This document shows, in pieces, positions 22,053 through 30,288 of a DNA stretch of 64,000 nucleotides. Every line of letters starts with the position of its first letter. The stretch's first letter is position 1. The notes beneath the pieces are model-generated. The model saw only the letters and a program-made list of their open reading frames with translations. It ran no database searches and was not told where the DNA came from. The stretch is from NCBI GenBank assembly GCA_016176605.1, contig JACOWW010000002.1, positions 64,846 to 128,845 of the forward strand. The letters run 5' to 3'. Source of the DNA: Candidatus Saccharimonadota bacterium. GTDB taxonomy: Bacteria; Patescibacteriota; Saccharimonadia; Saccharimonadales; UBA10212. Made by a program: the position numbers and the translations under genes.

Positions 22053-23336
22053 ATGAAGCATAGCGTCGCAGAGGTTCAGTTAAAAAACGGTGCGCGAGGC
22101 CTGCTAATTGATGTTCCCGGCGCGTCAGTGACTAGCTATGAACTTAATTTTAGGGCTGGTGAGTTTTTGATGCCGCGCAGTAAATGGGAAACACCGCACA
22201 TTTTGGAGCACATGGTTTCAGCCGGTGCCAACGAGCGATATCCCGACCGCAATCTTTTTAATGCCGAGATGAGTAAAAATGGTGCCTACATCAATGCCTA
22301 CACCAGTTATTACTCGGTGGCCTATGTTGGCGAGGTTGCCGATTTTGAGTGGGAGCGCGTTATGCGGCTGCAGCAGCTATCGCTAGCCAAGCCGCTGTTT
22401 TTGCAGGCCGAATTTAATGCCGAGTTTGGCAATATACATGATGAATTAATCAGTTTATCTAATAACCATTTTCGGGCGCTGTCGGGCAAAATGAGCCAAG
22501 CCTTTGGCTTCAAAATTGCTACGGATTTTGAGCGTTCAAAACTTATGAACAATGTTGTTCGAGAAGATTTACTGAAACATTATAAGCGCACACATTTTAC
22601 CCGCAACCTGCGCTTCATCATTGCCGGCAGTCTGCGCGGCCGCCGCACTTCAGTTAAACGTTTGCTGGAAGAACTCGATCTGCCAACTGGCTCATCACGC
22701 TTAAGGCTGCCGAAAGAAAGTGCTAGCAAACCGAGAGGGCCGACATTTGTCGCCAACGAAACGGTGCCAAATATATATTTAACTATCAGCACACATTTCA
22801 ACGACATCATCGGCCAAAAAGATGATGACGCGCTGGGGCTAGCCCGCATCATGCTGACAGAGACGTTATATTCCAAGATATTTGGACAGGCACGCGACAA
22901 AGGACTGGTTTACCACGTTAGCTCCGGGCACCATATTTCTTCAAAGGTGACAGAGTGGTGGCTAAGCGCCCAGGTACTGCCGGATAATGCGCTGGCCCTA
23001 GCCGACATCGTACTGGCCGAGATTAAAAAAGTCCAAAACGCCGTTATGGATGAAGCCGAACTGGAAAACACCAAGCAATACGCACTGGGCTCCTTCCAGC
23101 GCTCGCTGCAGACCGTGCAAAATGTGTCTAATGCTTACTCGCGCTACTTTTTTGATGGCTATATTGAGGACATGCGCTTCATACCGGTACGAATCCGCGC
23201 CATCACCAAGCGTGACATTGCCCGCGCAATGCGCAAACTGTTTGCCGAAAATTTGGGCGGAGTAGGGGTGCTGGGCGGCACCGACCCCAAAATTGCCGAA
23301 AAACTAAACGAACATTTGCAGCCACTCTGGAAGTAG
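22053..23336 (+). CDS. M16 family zinc metallopeptidase
   Basis: 427 residues. The inverted zinc motif HILEH is at about residues 49-53, with a downstream Glu in the FNAEFGNIHDELIS helix as third ligand. The usual two-domain M16 layout is visible: an active N-domain and a C-domain with the RDKGLVYHVSSG segment. Family members degrade peptides, including signal or presequence peptides. It follows secA, so clearance of exported-protein peptides is possible. Soluble; no signal peptide seen. Confidence 0.9.
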   Translation: MKHSVAEVQLKNGARGLLIDVPGASVTSYELNFRAGEFLMPRSKWETPHILEHMVSAGANERYPDRNLFNAEMSKNGAYINAYTSYYSVAYVGEVADFEWERVMRLQQLSLAKPLFLQAEFNAEFGNIHDELISLSNNHFRALSGKMSQAFGFKIATDFERSKLMNNVVREDLLKHYKRTHFTRNLRFIIAGSLRGRRTSVKRLLEELDLPTGSSRLRLPKESASKPRGPTFVANETVPNIYLTISTHFNDIIGQKDDDALGLARIMLTETLYSKIFGQARDKGLVYHVSSGHHISSKVTEWWLSAQVLPDNALALADIVLAEIKKVQNAVMDEAELENTKQYALGSFQRSLQTVQNVSNAYSRYFFDGYIEDMRFIPVRIRAITKRDIARAMRKLFAENLGGVGVLGGTDPKIAEKLNEHLQPLWK

Positions 23337-23474
23337 CTCCCCCATCTTTTTCCAAACGCTCCGTTCACTTGATGCAGCTGTAGCTAAAACCAGTCTTTGA
23401 CTTTGGAACTCCTCACAAACTTGCCACTGGCAACTGCTTCAGGCTCGCTGCGCACGTTTGTAAAAAGATGAGGG
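23335..23474. repeat. Inverted repeat downstream of the M16 gene
   Basis: CATCTTTTTCCAAACG near 23344 pairs with CGTTTGTAAAAAGATG near 23455. The left arm begins at the end of the stop codon. The loop holds no gene. The rest of the 254-base gap to the next gene shows only a TATATGG-type -10 candidate near 23543. Confidence 0.5.
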
Positions 23475-23590
23475 CTCGCTCCGGCTGCTTATTTAGCTCA
23501 ATTTCAAAAAAAGAATAAAAGTACTTGTATTTTTGGAAGATATATGGTTTAATAACAAAAGTTCGTAAATAATTAAAGGATTTTAGAAAT

Positions 23591-24121
23591 ATGGATCCCA
23601 ACAAACCTGTCGAAGGCCTATTCTCTCCGGAACAGCGTCAGCAGGTGGAGGCCGTGATTACGGCTCTAGCTGAAAAATTTGAGCGCCCGGCAGAAGACTT
23701 TAGTGTGGTATTAGTCGAGTCTGTAGAGGGTGAGCCACGAGCAGTTGTTATGCTGACGGCCGGTAACGGCATTTATAAAGGTAGCTACAACGCCGTTATG
23801 GCTAATAAAAACAGCGATGACTTCATGTTAGAAATTGATGGCCGCCAGGTTGATACCCGCACGGCTATGACTTGGGATGTCTATCAGGCTTTTATCAACG
23901 GCGAAAAGGTCCGCGGCACCAATCCGCTACCGGACAGCCCACAATTAGCTGACCAAAACAATCAGCCCTGGACTGAAACTTGGTTAACCGGCGAACCGGC
24001 GGACGACTTCAATGCCTATTCCGGCCTCGTTAATCTGGACGGCTACCCGAATTACGTTTGGGGCCCTCGTGACTATGCCGACGACGCTCTGCGTTTTCGT
24101 CCCGCAGTGGTGTTGGAATAA
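23591..24121 (+). CDS. Hypothetical protein with a C-type-lectin-like C-terminus
   Basis: 176 residues, not confidently recognised. The N-terminal 55 residues are helical and acidic (SPEQRQQVEAVITALAEKFE). The C-terminal half is rich in Trp, Tyr, Asp and Gly (WTETWLTGEPADDFNAYSG) and ends LRFRPAVVLE, reminiscent of the terminal strand of C-type-lectin/FGE-type domains used as variable proteins of diversity-generating retroelements. No signal peptide. A reverse-transcriptase remnant follows in the same frame 22 bases later. AAAGGA about 11 bases before the ATG serves as ribosome-binding site. Confidence 0.5.
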   Translation: MDPNKPVEGLFSPEQRQQVEAVITALAEKFERPAEDFSVVLVESVEGEPRAVVMLTAGNGIYKGSYNAVMANKNSDDFMLEIDGRQVDTRTAMTWDVYQAFINGEKVRGTNPLPDSPQLADQNNQPWTETWLTGEPADDFNAYSGLVNLDGYPNYVWGPRDYADDALRFRPAVVLE

Positions 24122-24142
24122 AACTGAGTCTTTAATTTCTAA

Positions 24143-24400
24143 AACTTTCTTTTAACGCAAGAATTATCTTTAACTATCAACCCTCAAATTGACCGCCAAA
24201 GGCCAACCTATAAAGGTATTTCCTATCTCGGTGTTGATTTCAGGCCAAATGGAAAGAGGCTTCAGCTAAGAGTCCGGCGTCAAATTAATAGACGGCTAAG
24301 TAGCCGCAATGTGGCTAGCTACCGGGCCTTAATTTTAGCCCACGAGAAGAATAAGAAACTTAAAGAGTTGGATTGGCGTTTTCTCAGCCAGGACAATTGA
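24143..24400 (+). pseudogene. Reverse transcriptase C-terminal remnant
   Basis: An 85-codon open stretch without a start codon, absent from the ORF track. It reads FLLTQELSLTINPQ, then YKGISYLGVDFRPNGKRL, then RVRRQINRRL. This is the layout of the RT palm-to-thumb junction (FL..ELgLtlNp, GidFLGyv.rPng), as in group II intron and diversity-generating-retroelement RTs. The catalytic palm with the YxDD box is missing, so it is not functional. It ends 32 bases before prfB. Confidence 0.65.
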
Positions 24401-24432
24401 GCTTGAAAATAACCTAGTACAATATAGGAGTT

Positions 24433-25536
24433 ATGGATAATCTTAAAAAACGGGTTGATGCGCTTCAAAATGAGGTTAAGAAAACAGCCGAAAAGATTAG
24501 TTTGGACCAGCTTGAGGTTGAACAAAAAAATTTACTGGCGCAGATGCAGAAATCGGATTTTTGGCAAGATGCCCAAAAAGCCCAGGAGATAAGTAAGCGC
24601 GAAGCAGCCCTTAATTCCAGGGTGGCACCCTGGAAAGAATTGCAAAAAGAAGTTGACGATTTGCTTGAGCTTGTCAATATTGGCGACACCAAGATAACAG
24701 AGGAACTCGAGGAGCAACTCTCCACTCTTAACTCTCAACTCTCAGCTCTTATGCGCGATTTGCGCTTTAGCGGTCCGTTTGACGACCACGACGTAATTTT
24801 AAGCATATACGCTGGCGCTGGCGGCACTGACGCCCAAGATTGGGCACAGATGCTGCTGCGAATGTACTTAAGATGGGCTGAGAGCCACCCTTCGACTTCG
24901 CTCAGGGCAGGAAAGCTTAAGGTTGAGGTTTTGGAGCAAAGCAGCGGCGAGGAGGCTGGAATAAAAAGCGCGACTGTAAAAATCAGTGGTGGAGATTTTT
25001 TGTACGGTAAGCTGGCCGGCGAACACGGTGTGCATCGATTAGTTCGTTTAAGCCCGTTCAATGCCGACCATTTGCGCCAAACCAGTTTTGCTAAAGTCGA
25101 AGTTATGCCGGCGATTGATAAGCCAAGCGAAGTCCAGCTTGATGAAAAAGATTTAAAAATTGATGTTTTTCGCGCCGGCGGCCATGGCGGCCAATCGATC
25201 AATACCACAGATTCAGCCGTTCGTGTGACCCACATTCCAACCGGCATCACGACGTCTATCCAAAACGAGCGCTCGCAGCTGCAAAATAAAGAAACAGCGC
25301 TTGGAATTTTGCGCTCAAAACTTATTCAACTGCAGCTAGAACAACATGCCGAGAACCTGAGCCAGCTCAAGGGGCCCAGCCAATCGGCGCAGTGGGGCAA
25401 CCAAATCCGCAGCTACGTCCTGCATCCCTATAAACAAGTCAAAGACAACCGCACTGGTTTTGAGTCTACCGAACCCGACAAAATCCTCGACGGTAACCTC
25501 GACCCCCTCATTGACGCCTGTCTCGAAAAGCTATAG
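24433..25536 (+). CDS. prfB: Peptide chain release factor 2
   Basis: Terminates translation at UGA/UAA. 367 residues with the RF2 anticodon-like SPF motif (VRLSPFNADHLR) and the GGQ peptide-release motif (AGGHGGQSINTTDSAVR, near residue 251). No +1 programmed frameshift site is present; the frame is continuous. Two unusual inserts occur: EQLSTLNSQLSALM, encoded by an iterated CTC-AACTCT-type word (24716-24752), and SHPSTSLRAGK from the 35-bp repeat, replacing a short loop before the KVEVLEQSSGEEAGIKSA core. TACAAT ends 9 bases before the ATG. Confidence 0.96.
   Translation: MDNLKKRVDALQNEVKKTAEKISLDQLEVEQKNLLAQMQKSDFWQDAQKAQEISKREAALNSRVAPWKELQKEVDDLLELVNIGDTKITEELEEQLSTLNSQLSALMRDLRFSGPFDDHDVILSIYAGAGGTDAQDWAQMLLRMYLRWAESHPSTSLRAGKLKVEVLEQSSGEEAGIKSATVKISGGDFLYGKLAGEHGVHRLVRLSPFNADHLRQTSFAKVEVMPAIDKPSEVQLDEKDLKIDVFRAGGHGGQSINTTDSAVRVTHIPTGITTSIQNERSQLQNKETALGILRSKLIQLQLEQHAENLSQLKGPSQSAQWGNQIRSYVLHPYKQVKDNRTGFESTEPDKILDGNLDPLIDACLEKL
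24883..24917 (+). repeat. 35-bp in-frame repeat encoding SHPSTSLRAGK (copy 2)
   Basis: Matches 3477-3511 with one mismatch and in the same reading frame. It lies in a surface loop of RF2 between the RMYLRWAE helix and the KVEVLE strand. Confidence 0.85.
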
Positions 25537-25558
25537 CTGTTTGTTATAATAAGTCAGA

Positions 25559-25711
25559 TGTTCAGGGCTAACGCATTTGGATGCAGAAGGCTATTTCTCC
25601 TTGAGGAGCGGACTGAGGCGTATACAGAAATACGTCAAAGGAGTACCGCAGAGGAAAATAGTTCTGATGCGCCAAAAGCCGCCGCGGCGCAGCCCCGACT
25701 GGTCGGGGCTG
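25559..25711 (+). repeat. Structured leader before ftsE with E-family repeat
   Basis: A TATAAT box (about 25546-25551) starts a leader of some 180 bases. It holds an imperfect inverted repeat, the words GAGCGGACTGAGGCGTATA and GATGCGCCAAA shared with the repeat at 31.9 kb, and a perfect 10-bp hairpin CAGCCCCGAC/GTCGGGGCTG (25690-25711). The ORF track entry 25558-25743 over this region is not a convincing gene. Confidence 0.5.
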
Positions 25712-25739
25712 GCAGGTGGTGGCGATGCGGAGGCCTGAA

Positions 25740-26420
25740 ATGATTTTACTCGACAGAGTAACAAAAACTTATGGTAGCAATGAGCCGGCGCTGGAACGTG
25801 TCAGCTTGCATGTTGAGCCTAAGGAATTTGTAATTATCGTTGGCCAAAGCGGCGCTGGTAAATCCACTTTATTCAAACTGCTGACCAGGGAAGAAAAGCC
25901 CACCTCCGGCAAGATAATTGTTGGTGGTATGGACTACGATAAGTTGCGGGACAAGGACATCCCGCTGCTGAGGCGCAAAATCGGCGTGGTTTTCCAGGAT
26001 TTTAAATTGCTGCCAGCCAGAAACGTTTATGAAAACGTCGCCTTTGCGCTGGAAATTGCCGGTTTGCCAACCACCGAAATTAAACACACTATACCGAAGG
26101 TTTTGGACGTGGTAGGTCTAGGCGGTAAAGAAAAAAACTACCCGCGCGAACTATCCGGTGGTGAAAAACAGCGCGTGGCTATTGCTCGGGCGATTGTCCG
26201 CCAGCCAAAAATCTTGATTGCTGATGAACCGACCGGCAACCTGGACCTTAAGCATGCCTGGGATGTTATAAAAGTGCTAGAAAAAATCAACCAATTTGGC
26301 ACCACCGTACTGCTAACGACCCATAATCAGGAAATCGTCAATTATCTAAAGCGCCGGGTAGTAACCATTAAAGACGGCAAAATCGTGTCCGACCACGCAG
26401 TAGGGAAATACAAAATATGA
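25740..26420 (+). CDS. ftsE: Cell division ATPase FtsE
   Basis: ABC ATPase that drives FtsX and through it a wall hydrolase. I use ATG 25740, preceded by GGAGG, instead of the GTG at 25716. Walker [11 protein letters not shown]-loop VFQDFKLL, signature [14 protein letters not shown] and Walker [13 protein letters not shown] are intact. Length 226 is typical. ftsX follows after an iterated-word array, then a CHAP hydrolase. Confidence 0.95.
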   Translation: MILLDRVTKTYGSNEPALERVSLHVEPKEFVIIVGQSGAGKSTLFKLLTREEKPTSGKIIVGGMDYDKLRDKDIPLLRRKIGVVFQDFKLLPARNVYENVAFALEIAGLPTTEIKHTIPKVLDVVGLGGKEKNYPRELSGGEKQRVAIARAIVRQPKILIADEPTGNLDLKHAWDVIKVLEKINQFGTTVLLTTHNQEIVNYLKRRVVTIKDGKIVSDHAVGKYKI

Positions 26421-26568
26421 CGAAGTCATTACCGTTTACCGTTTACCGTTTACCGTTTACCGTGCCTTATCCGTTTACCATTATCGATGAACAATGGTTA
26501 ACAGCTAATGGTGGATGCACTGTAAACAGAAAATGGCTAACTGTTAATGGTGCCAGAGAGGCTTTGGT
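26421..26568. repeat. Iterated-word inverted array between ftsE and ftsX
   Basis: The left half repeats CCGTTTAC (TTACCGTTTACCGTTTACC) four to five times. The right half holds AATGGTTAACAGCTAATGG and AAAATGGCTAACTGTTAATGG, its degenerate mirror. A similar word set appears before pyrG and after the GH1 gene. It ends just before the ftsX start. Confidence 0.65.
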
Positions 26569-27540
26569 ATGAGATTGAAAAAGAAGGCCGAGCCGGCACT
26601 GAAACAGGACCATAAGTTTGTAACGCTTGAGCGTATTGTTAGAAACGGTTTTGTTAATTTTGGCCGCAACATTTGGCTGGCTATTGCCGCCATCGCCATG
26701 ATGGGAATCACGCTGACCATACTGCTTTTTGCGGTTGTCGCTAATGCCACTTTTAGCCACACTATTTCTGATATCACCAGCCATATCGACGTATCCGTGT
26801 ATTTGAAAGATGATGTTACTGATGGGCAGCGTACCAATCTGATTGAAAACCTAAAGGGCATTGAAAATGTGCAGGCTGTGGCGTACATCTCCAAAGAACA
26901 GGCTCTAAAAAATTATCGGGCTCAAAATATCAATAACAAAGAGCTGCAGGCCGCCATTTCGGAAACCGACAACCCTCTGCCGGCGTCGCTGGTTATCTCG
27001 CCCAAAGACCCCAATAAGCTGGAGACTATAAAAGAGTACCTGGATAAACCGGAAATTTCGTCCCTGCAGTCTGATCCCACTAGTTATAGTGGCGACCGGA
27101 AGGCCGCCATCGATAAGATAGCCAAAGCCACAGACTTTTTCCGCCAAGCCGGTATTGTCGGAATTATCATATTTATAATCATTTCGATACTCATTATTTT
27201 TAATACTATCCGTATGACAATTTTTAATCGGCGTGATGAACTGGTAATCATGCGCCTGCTGGGGGCTACCCCTGGCTATATCCGCGGGCCGTTCATCGTA
27301 GAGACTATGCTTTACGGTGTGGTAGCGGCTGCTATATCTTTAGCTATCAGCGGTGCCTTGTTCGCCGTAGCCAGCTCGACATTGCAGGCCAGCGCCCTAG
27401 GTCTCTTAGACATCAAATACTCTGGCGAGTACTTTAAGAAAAACTTATGGCTAATTTTGACTACTCAAATCCTCGCCGGTATAATAATCGGAGCCGCCAG
27501 TTCCGCCGTTGCTGCCAGGCGGTACCTGAAACTCAAATAG
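26569..27540 (+). CDS. ftsX: Cell division protein FtsX
   Basis: Membrane partner of FtsE. 323 residues with an N-terminal helix (IWLAIAAIAMMGITLTILLFAVV), a large extracellular domain (HIDVSVYLKDDVTD, residues about 60-190), then three helices, with the conserved RRDELVIMRLLGATPGYIRGPFIVE segment between the second and third. It transmits ATP hydrolysis outward to the coiled-coil hydrolase encoded next. Confidence 0.93.
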   Translation: MRLKKKAEPALKQDHKFVTLERIVRNGFVNFGRNIWLAIAAIAMMGITLTILLFAVVANATFSHTISDITSHIDVSVYLKDDVTDGQRTNLIENLKGIENVQAVAYISKEQALKNYRAQNINNKELQAAISETDNPLPASLVISPKDPNKLETIKEYLDKPEISSLQSDPTSYSGDRKAAIDKIAKATDFFRQAGIVGIIIFIIISILIIFNTIRMTIFNRRDELVIMRLLGATPGYIRGPFIVETMLYGVVAAAISLAISGALFAVASSTLQASALGLLDIKYSGEYFKKNLWLILTTQILAGIIIGAASSAVAARRYLKLK

Positions 27541-27628
27541 AAACTAGTAAATAGTAACTAGTAATTAGTAAATAGAAACTAGCAAAAAGGGATTAATATT
27601 TTCTAACGCCTAGTTGCTAGTTGCTTGA
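27541..27628. repeat. Iterated-word inverted array after ftsX
   Basis: The left part repeats AACTAGTAAATAGTAACTAG and the right part has CTAGTTGCTAGTTGC. It is the same word family as the arrays before lysS and the M16 gene. It runs up to the hydrolase ribosome-binding site. Confidence 0.6.
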
Positions 27629-27656
27629 CGGAGGTGCTATTATTGGTAAAGCTTTT

Positions 27657-28772
27657 ATGCTAAAACAAAAATTCAAAATTAAGCATTCTATCAGCACCAT
27701 TTTTGTTGGTTCTATCTTAATTTTGGGCCTCATTGCTGGCGGTTTGGCGCGGGCCGACCAGTTTGACGAACAAATAAGAGCGCTTCAGCAGCAAAACGAT
27801 ACCAATCAGGTGGCGGTCAATCAGTTAGCGGCTGAAGCAGCTAGCTATCAAGATGCGATTGATAAACTATCGGCCCAGATTAATAATTTACGCCAAGCAA
27901 TACTAGACAACCAGCGCCAAAGTAGCGAACTTCAAAAACAGATAGAAGAGCAGCAGGTAGAGCTGGCGCACCAGAGGCAGGTTCTTGGCATAAACATTAA
28001 AACCATGTACCTGGAAGGGGAAATCTCCACCCTCGAGATTTTGGCCGCCAGCAAGGACTTAAGCGAGTTTGTTGATAGGCAACAATACCGAAATTCCGTC
28101 CAAAGCAAGATTAAGGCGACGGTAGAAAAAATTACTCAGCTGAAACTAGAGCTGGAGGAAAAACAACGCCAAATCCAGGTTTTGATTAAGGAACAGCAGT
28201 CACAGCAAGCAATCTTAAGTGCCGACCAAAACCAGCAAAACGAAATGCTGGCTTATACCGAAGGACAAAAGGCGGCTTATAACCAGCAGATCAAAGATAA
28301 CCAAACTAAGATTAGCGACTTACGCCGACAACAAATTATCATTAACGCCCGGCTTTACGGCGGCGGTGAGATAATCCAAAACAGCCGCTGTGATATATAC
28401 CCTCAAAATTGGTGTAACGCGCCGATGGACAGCATTGTCGACACCTGGGGTATGTACAACCGCGAATGTGTGTCGTGGACGGCTTACCGCGTAGCCGCGT
28501 CGGGGCGCTATATGCCTTATTGGGGCGGGCGGGGTAACGCTAACCAGTGGGACGATAACGCTATAGCCGCCGGCATTCCGGTAGACCGCAATCCAAGAGT
28601 TGGGGACGTAGGTATTAGCAACAGCGGTTATTACGGACATAGCGTTTACGTCGAAGCTGTGAATGGCGACGGTACTATTGCCGTCAGTCAGTTTAATCAT
28701 GACTGGAACGGCACCTATTCATTTGCGCCGCGGATGCCTATTGGCAATCTTGTTTTCATCCATTTCCCCTGA
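27657..28772 (+). CDS. PcsB-like peptidoglycan hydrolase (coiled coil + CHAP)
   Basis: Secreted wall hydrolase of the FtsEX system. The signal peptide is IFVGSILILGLIAGGLARA. A long coiled coil covers residues about 35-240 (Gln/Glu-rich). A CHAP domain ends the protein, with the Cys nucleophile in NRECVSWTAYRVA and the His in GHSVYVEAV. Start uncertain: a GGAGG lies about 20 bases upstream of ATG 27657, better spaced for an in-frame ATT codon. The placement after ftsEX strongly supports a division-site role. Confidence 0.9.
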   Translation: MLKQKFKIKHSISTIFVGSILILGLIAGGLARADQFDEQIRALQQQNDTNQVAVNQLAAEAASYQDAIDKLSAQINNLRQAILDNQRQSSELQKQIEEQQVELAHQRQVLGINIKTMYLEGEISTLEILAASKDLSEFVDRQQYRNSVQSKIKATVEKITQLKLELEEKQRQIQVLIKEQQSQQAILSADQNQQNEMLAYTEGQKAAYNQQIKDNQTKISDLRRQQIIINARLYGGGEIIQNSRCDIYPQNWCNAPMDSIVDTWGMYNRECVSWTAYRVAASGRYMPYWGGRGNANQWDDNAIAAGIPVDRNPRVGDVGISNSGYYGHSVYVEAVNGDGTIAVSQFNHDWNGTYSFAPRMPIGNLVFIHFP

Positions 28773-28830
28773 TCTCTTGATCTTAGAAAACACTCAGACT
28801 TCTACGGTATAATTAAGCGTAAGTAAAATT

Positions 28831-30114
28831 ATGGAAAATACGGAGCCAATAAACCCTACTGTTCCTGTGGCGCAGAAATCCAAAATAAAGTGGACACTGC
28901 CTAAAATTTTCGCGGTTCTTGTTCTAACTGTTATAGTTTTTGCCGGCGGCGTAGCCGTAGGTAGGGGCGATCTGCGGCTGAAAGGGCTCAGCGTGACAAA
29001 AACAAAACCCGGTCCGACCAGCCTCGACTATAGCTCGATTGACCAGATTTACGGTCTGCTTAAGAGTGATTTTGATGGCACCTTGGATGACCAAAAAATA
29101 ATCGACGGGCTCAAGGCCGGCCTGGTTGAAGCCGCCGGCGACCCCTATACCGTTTACTTTAATGCGCAGGAGGCCAAGACTTTCAATGAAGAGCTAAGTG
29201 GCAGCTTCACCGGTATCGGCGCCGAACTCGGAACTGACGAAGATAATAATATTCTCATTGTTGCGCCGCTTAGCGGCTATCCGGCTGAAAAGGCCGGTTT
29301 GAAATCACGGGATATTATCGGCGCCATTGATGGTGAAACTACCGCCGGCTTGTCTGTAGACAAAGCCGTCCAAAAAATAAGGGGCCCGGCCGGTACGCAG
29401 GTCAAATTAACCATCTTGCGGGGGGCAGACAAGCCGTTTGAGGTAACTATTACCCGCCAGCAAATTAATATCGATACCGTTAAATCATCGGTGGACGCCG
29501 GTATCGGCTACTTAAAGATAACTCAATTTACTGACGACACTACCAAGTTGGCAAAAGCCGCCGTTGCCGACTTCCAAAACAAAGGTGTCAAAGCTGTCAT
29601 CTTAGACCTACGCGGTAACCCGGGGGGTTATTTGAGCGGTGCGGTTGATATTGCCAGTTTTTGGCTGGACAAAAAACAAGTTGTAGTTTCCCAAAAACGC
29701 GGTGGACAGACTTTGAGCACGGAGTACGCCAAAAGCGGCGCCACCCTCAAAGACATCCCGACAGTAGTCTTGATCGACGGCGGCAGCGCCAGCGCCAGCG
29801 AAATAACCGCCGGAGCGCTGCGCGATAACGGCGCGGCGACGATAATTGGCGAAAAAAGCTTCGGTAAGGGAAGTGTCCAGCAAGTAGAATGCCTCGGTAT
29901 CGCCAGCCTTAGCATAACCAAAACCAGCGATTCCTGTGTGGGACCAATGCTTAAAGTAACTATCGCCCGCTGGTATACCCCCAAGGGCGTAAATATAGAT
30001 AAACAGGGCATAACACCCGACACGGCTGTTAGCCTCAGCGACGAGGACCAAAAAGCCGGCCGTGACCCGCAAAAAGACAAAGCCATTGAGATTTTACGTA
30101 GTAAAATCCAATAG
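28831..30114 (+). CDS. ctpA: S41 C-terminal processing protease
   Basis: 427 residues: one N-terminal membrane helix (IFAVLVLTVIVFAGGVAVG), a PDZ domain (residues about 125-200, with NNILIVAPLSGYPAEKAGLKSRD) and the S41 core. The catalytic Ser is in GGSASASEI and the Lys in EKSFGKG. Such proteases trim exported proteins and can regulate wall hydrolases. It follows the FtsEX/PcsB genes with its own TATAAT (28808-28813). Substrate not known. Confidence 0.92.
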   Translation: MENTEPINPTVPVAQKSKIKWTLPKIFAVLVLTVIVFAGGVAVGRGDLRLKGLSVTKTKPGPTSLDYSSIDQIYGLLKSDFDGTLDDQKIIDGLKAGLVEAAGDPYTVYFNAQEAKTFNEELSGSFTGIGAELGTDEDNNILIVAPLSGYPAEKAGLKSRDIIGAIDGETTAGLSVDKAVQKIRGPAGTQVKLTILRGADKPFEVTITRQQINIDTVKSSVDAGIGYLKITQFTDDTTKLAKAAVADFQNKGVKAVILDLRGNPGGYLSGAVDIASFWLDKKQVVVSQKRGGQTLSTEYAKSGATLKDIPTVVLIDGGSASASEITAGALRDNGAATIIGEKSFGKGSVQQVECLGIASLSITKTSDSCVGPMLKVTIARWYTPKGVNIDKQGITPDTAVSLSDEDQKAGRDPQKDKAIEILRSKIQ

Positions 30115-30260
30115 CCGTTCACCGTTCACCGTTCACCGTTCACCGTTTTCCGTTAACTATACGTTCACCGTTCACCGTTATCCATGGTAAATGGACCTGA
30201 GGCTAACGCACGGTAAATGGTAAACAGTAAATGGCTGATGTCTGGGCATCTGTGGTAGAA
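30115..30260. repeat. Iterated-word inverted array before pyrG
   Basis: The left part repeats GTTCACC (CCGTTCACCGTTCACC) several times; the right part is CGGTAAATGGTAAACAG and ATGGTAAATGG, its approximate reverse complement. It lies between ctpA and pyrG. Confidence 0.65.
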
Positions 30261-30288
30261 TCTAATCAGTTATTAAGCGGAGAATGGC

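Noticed and set aside
24064-24090. YADD in the 176-residue protein as the RT catalytic box
   Set aside because: The flanking residues do not fit the RT palm (no hydrophobic strand on both sides), and the rest of the protein has no RT motifs, so it is probably coincidence.
23960-24142. Template repeat of a diversity-generating retroelement
   Set aside because: I looked for a near-copy of the 3' end of the 176-residue gene in the flanking 500 bases and found none, so an active retroelement is not supported.
24433-24530. Programmed +1 frameshift in prfB
   Set aside because: The frame is continuous and no CTTTGA-type slippery site with in-frame stop is present near codon 25.
25558-25743. 61-residue ORF upstream of ftsE
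   Set aside because: Its sequence is made of E-family repeat words and a hairpin; similar peptides arise from the other repeat copies. Treated as leader, not a gene.
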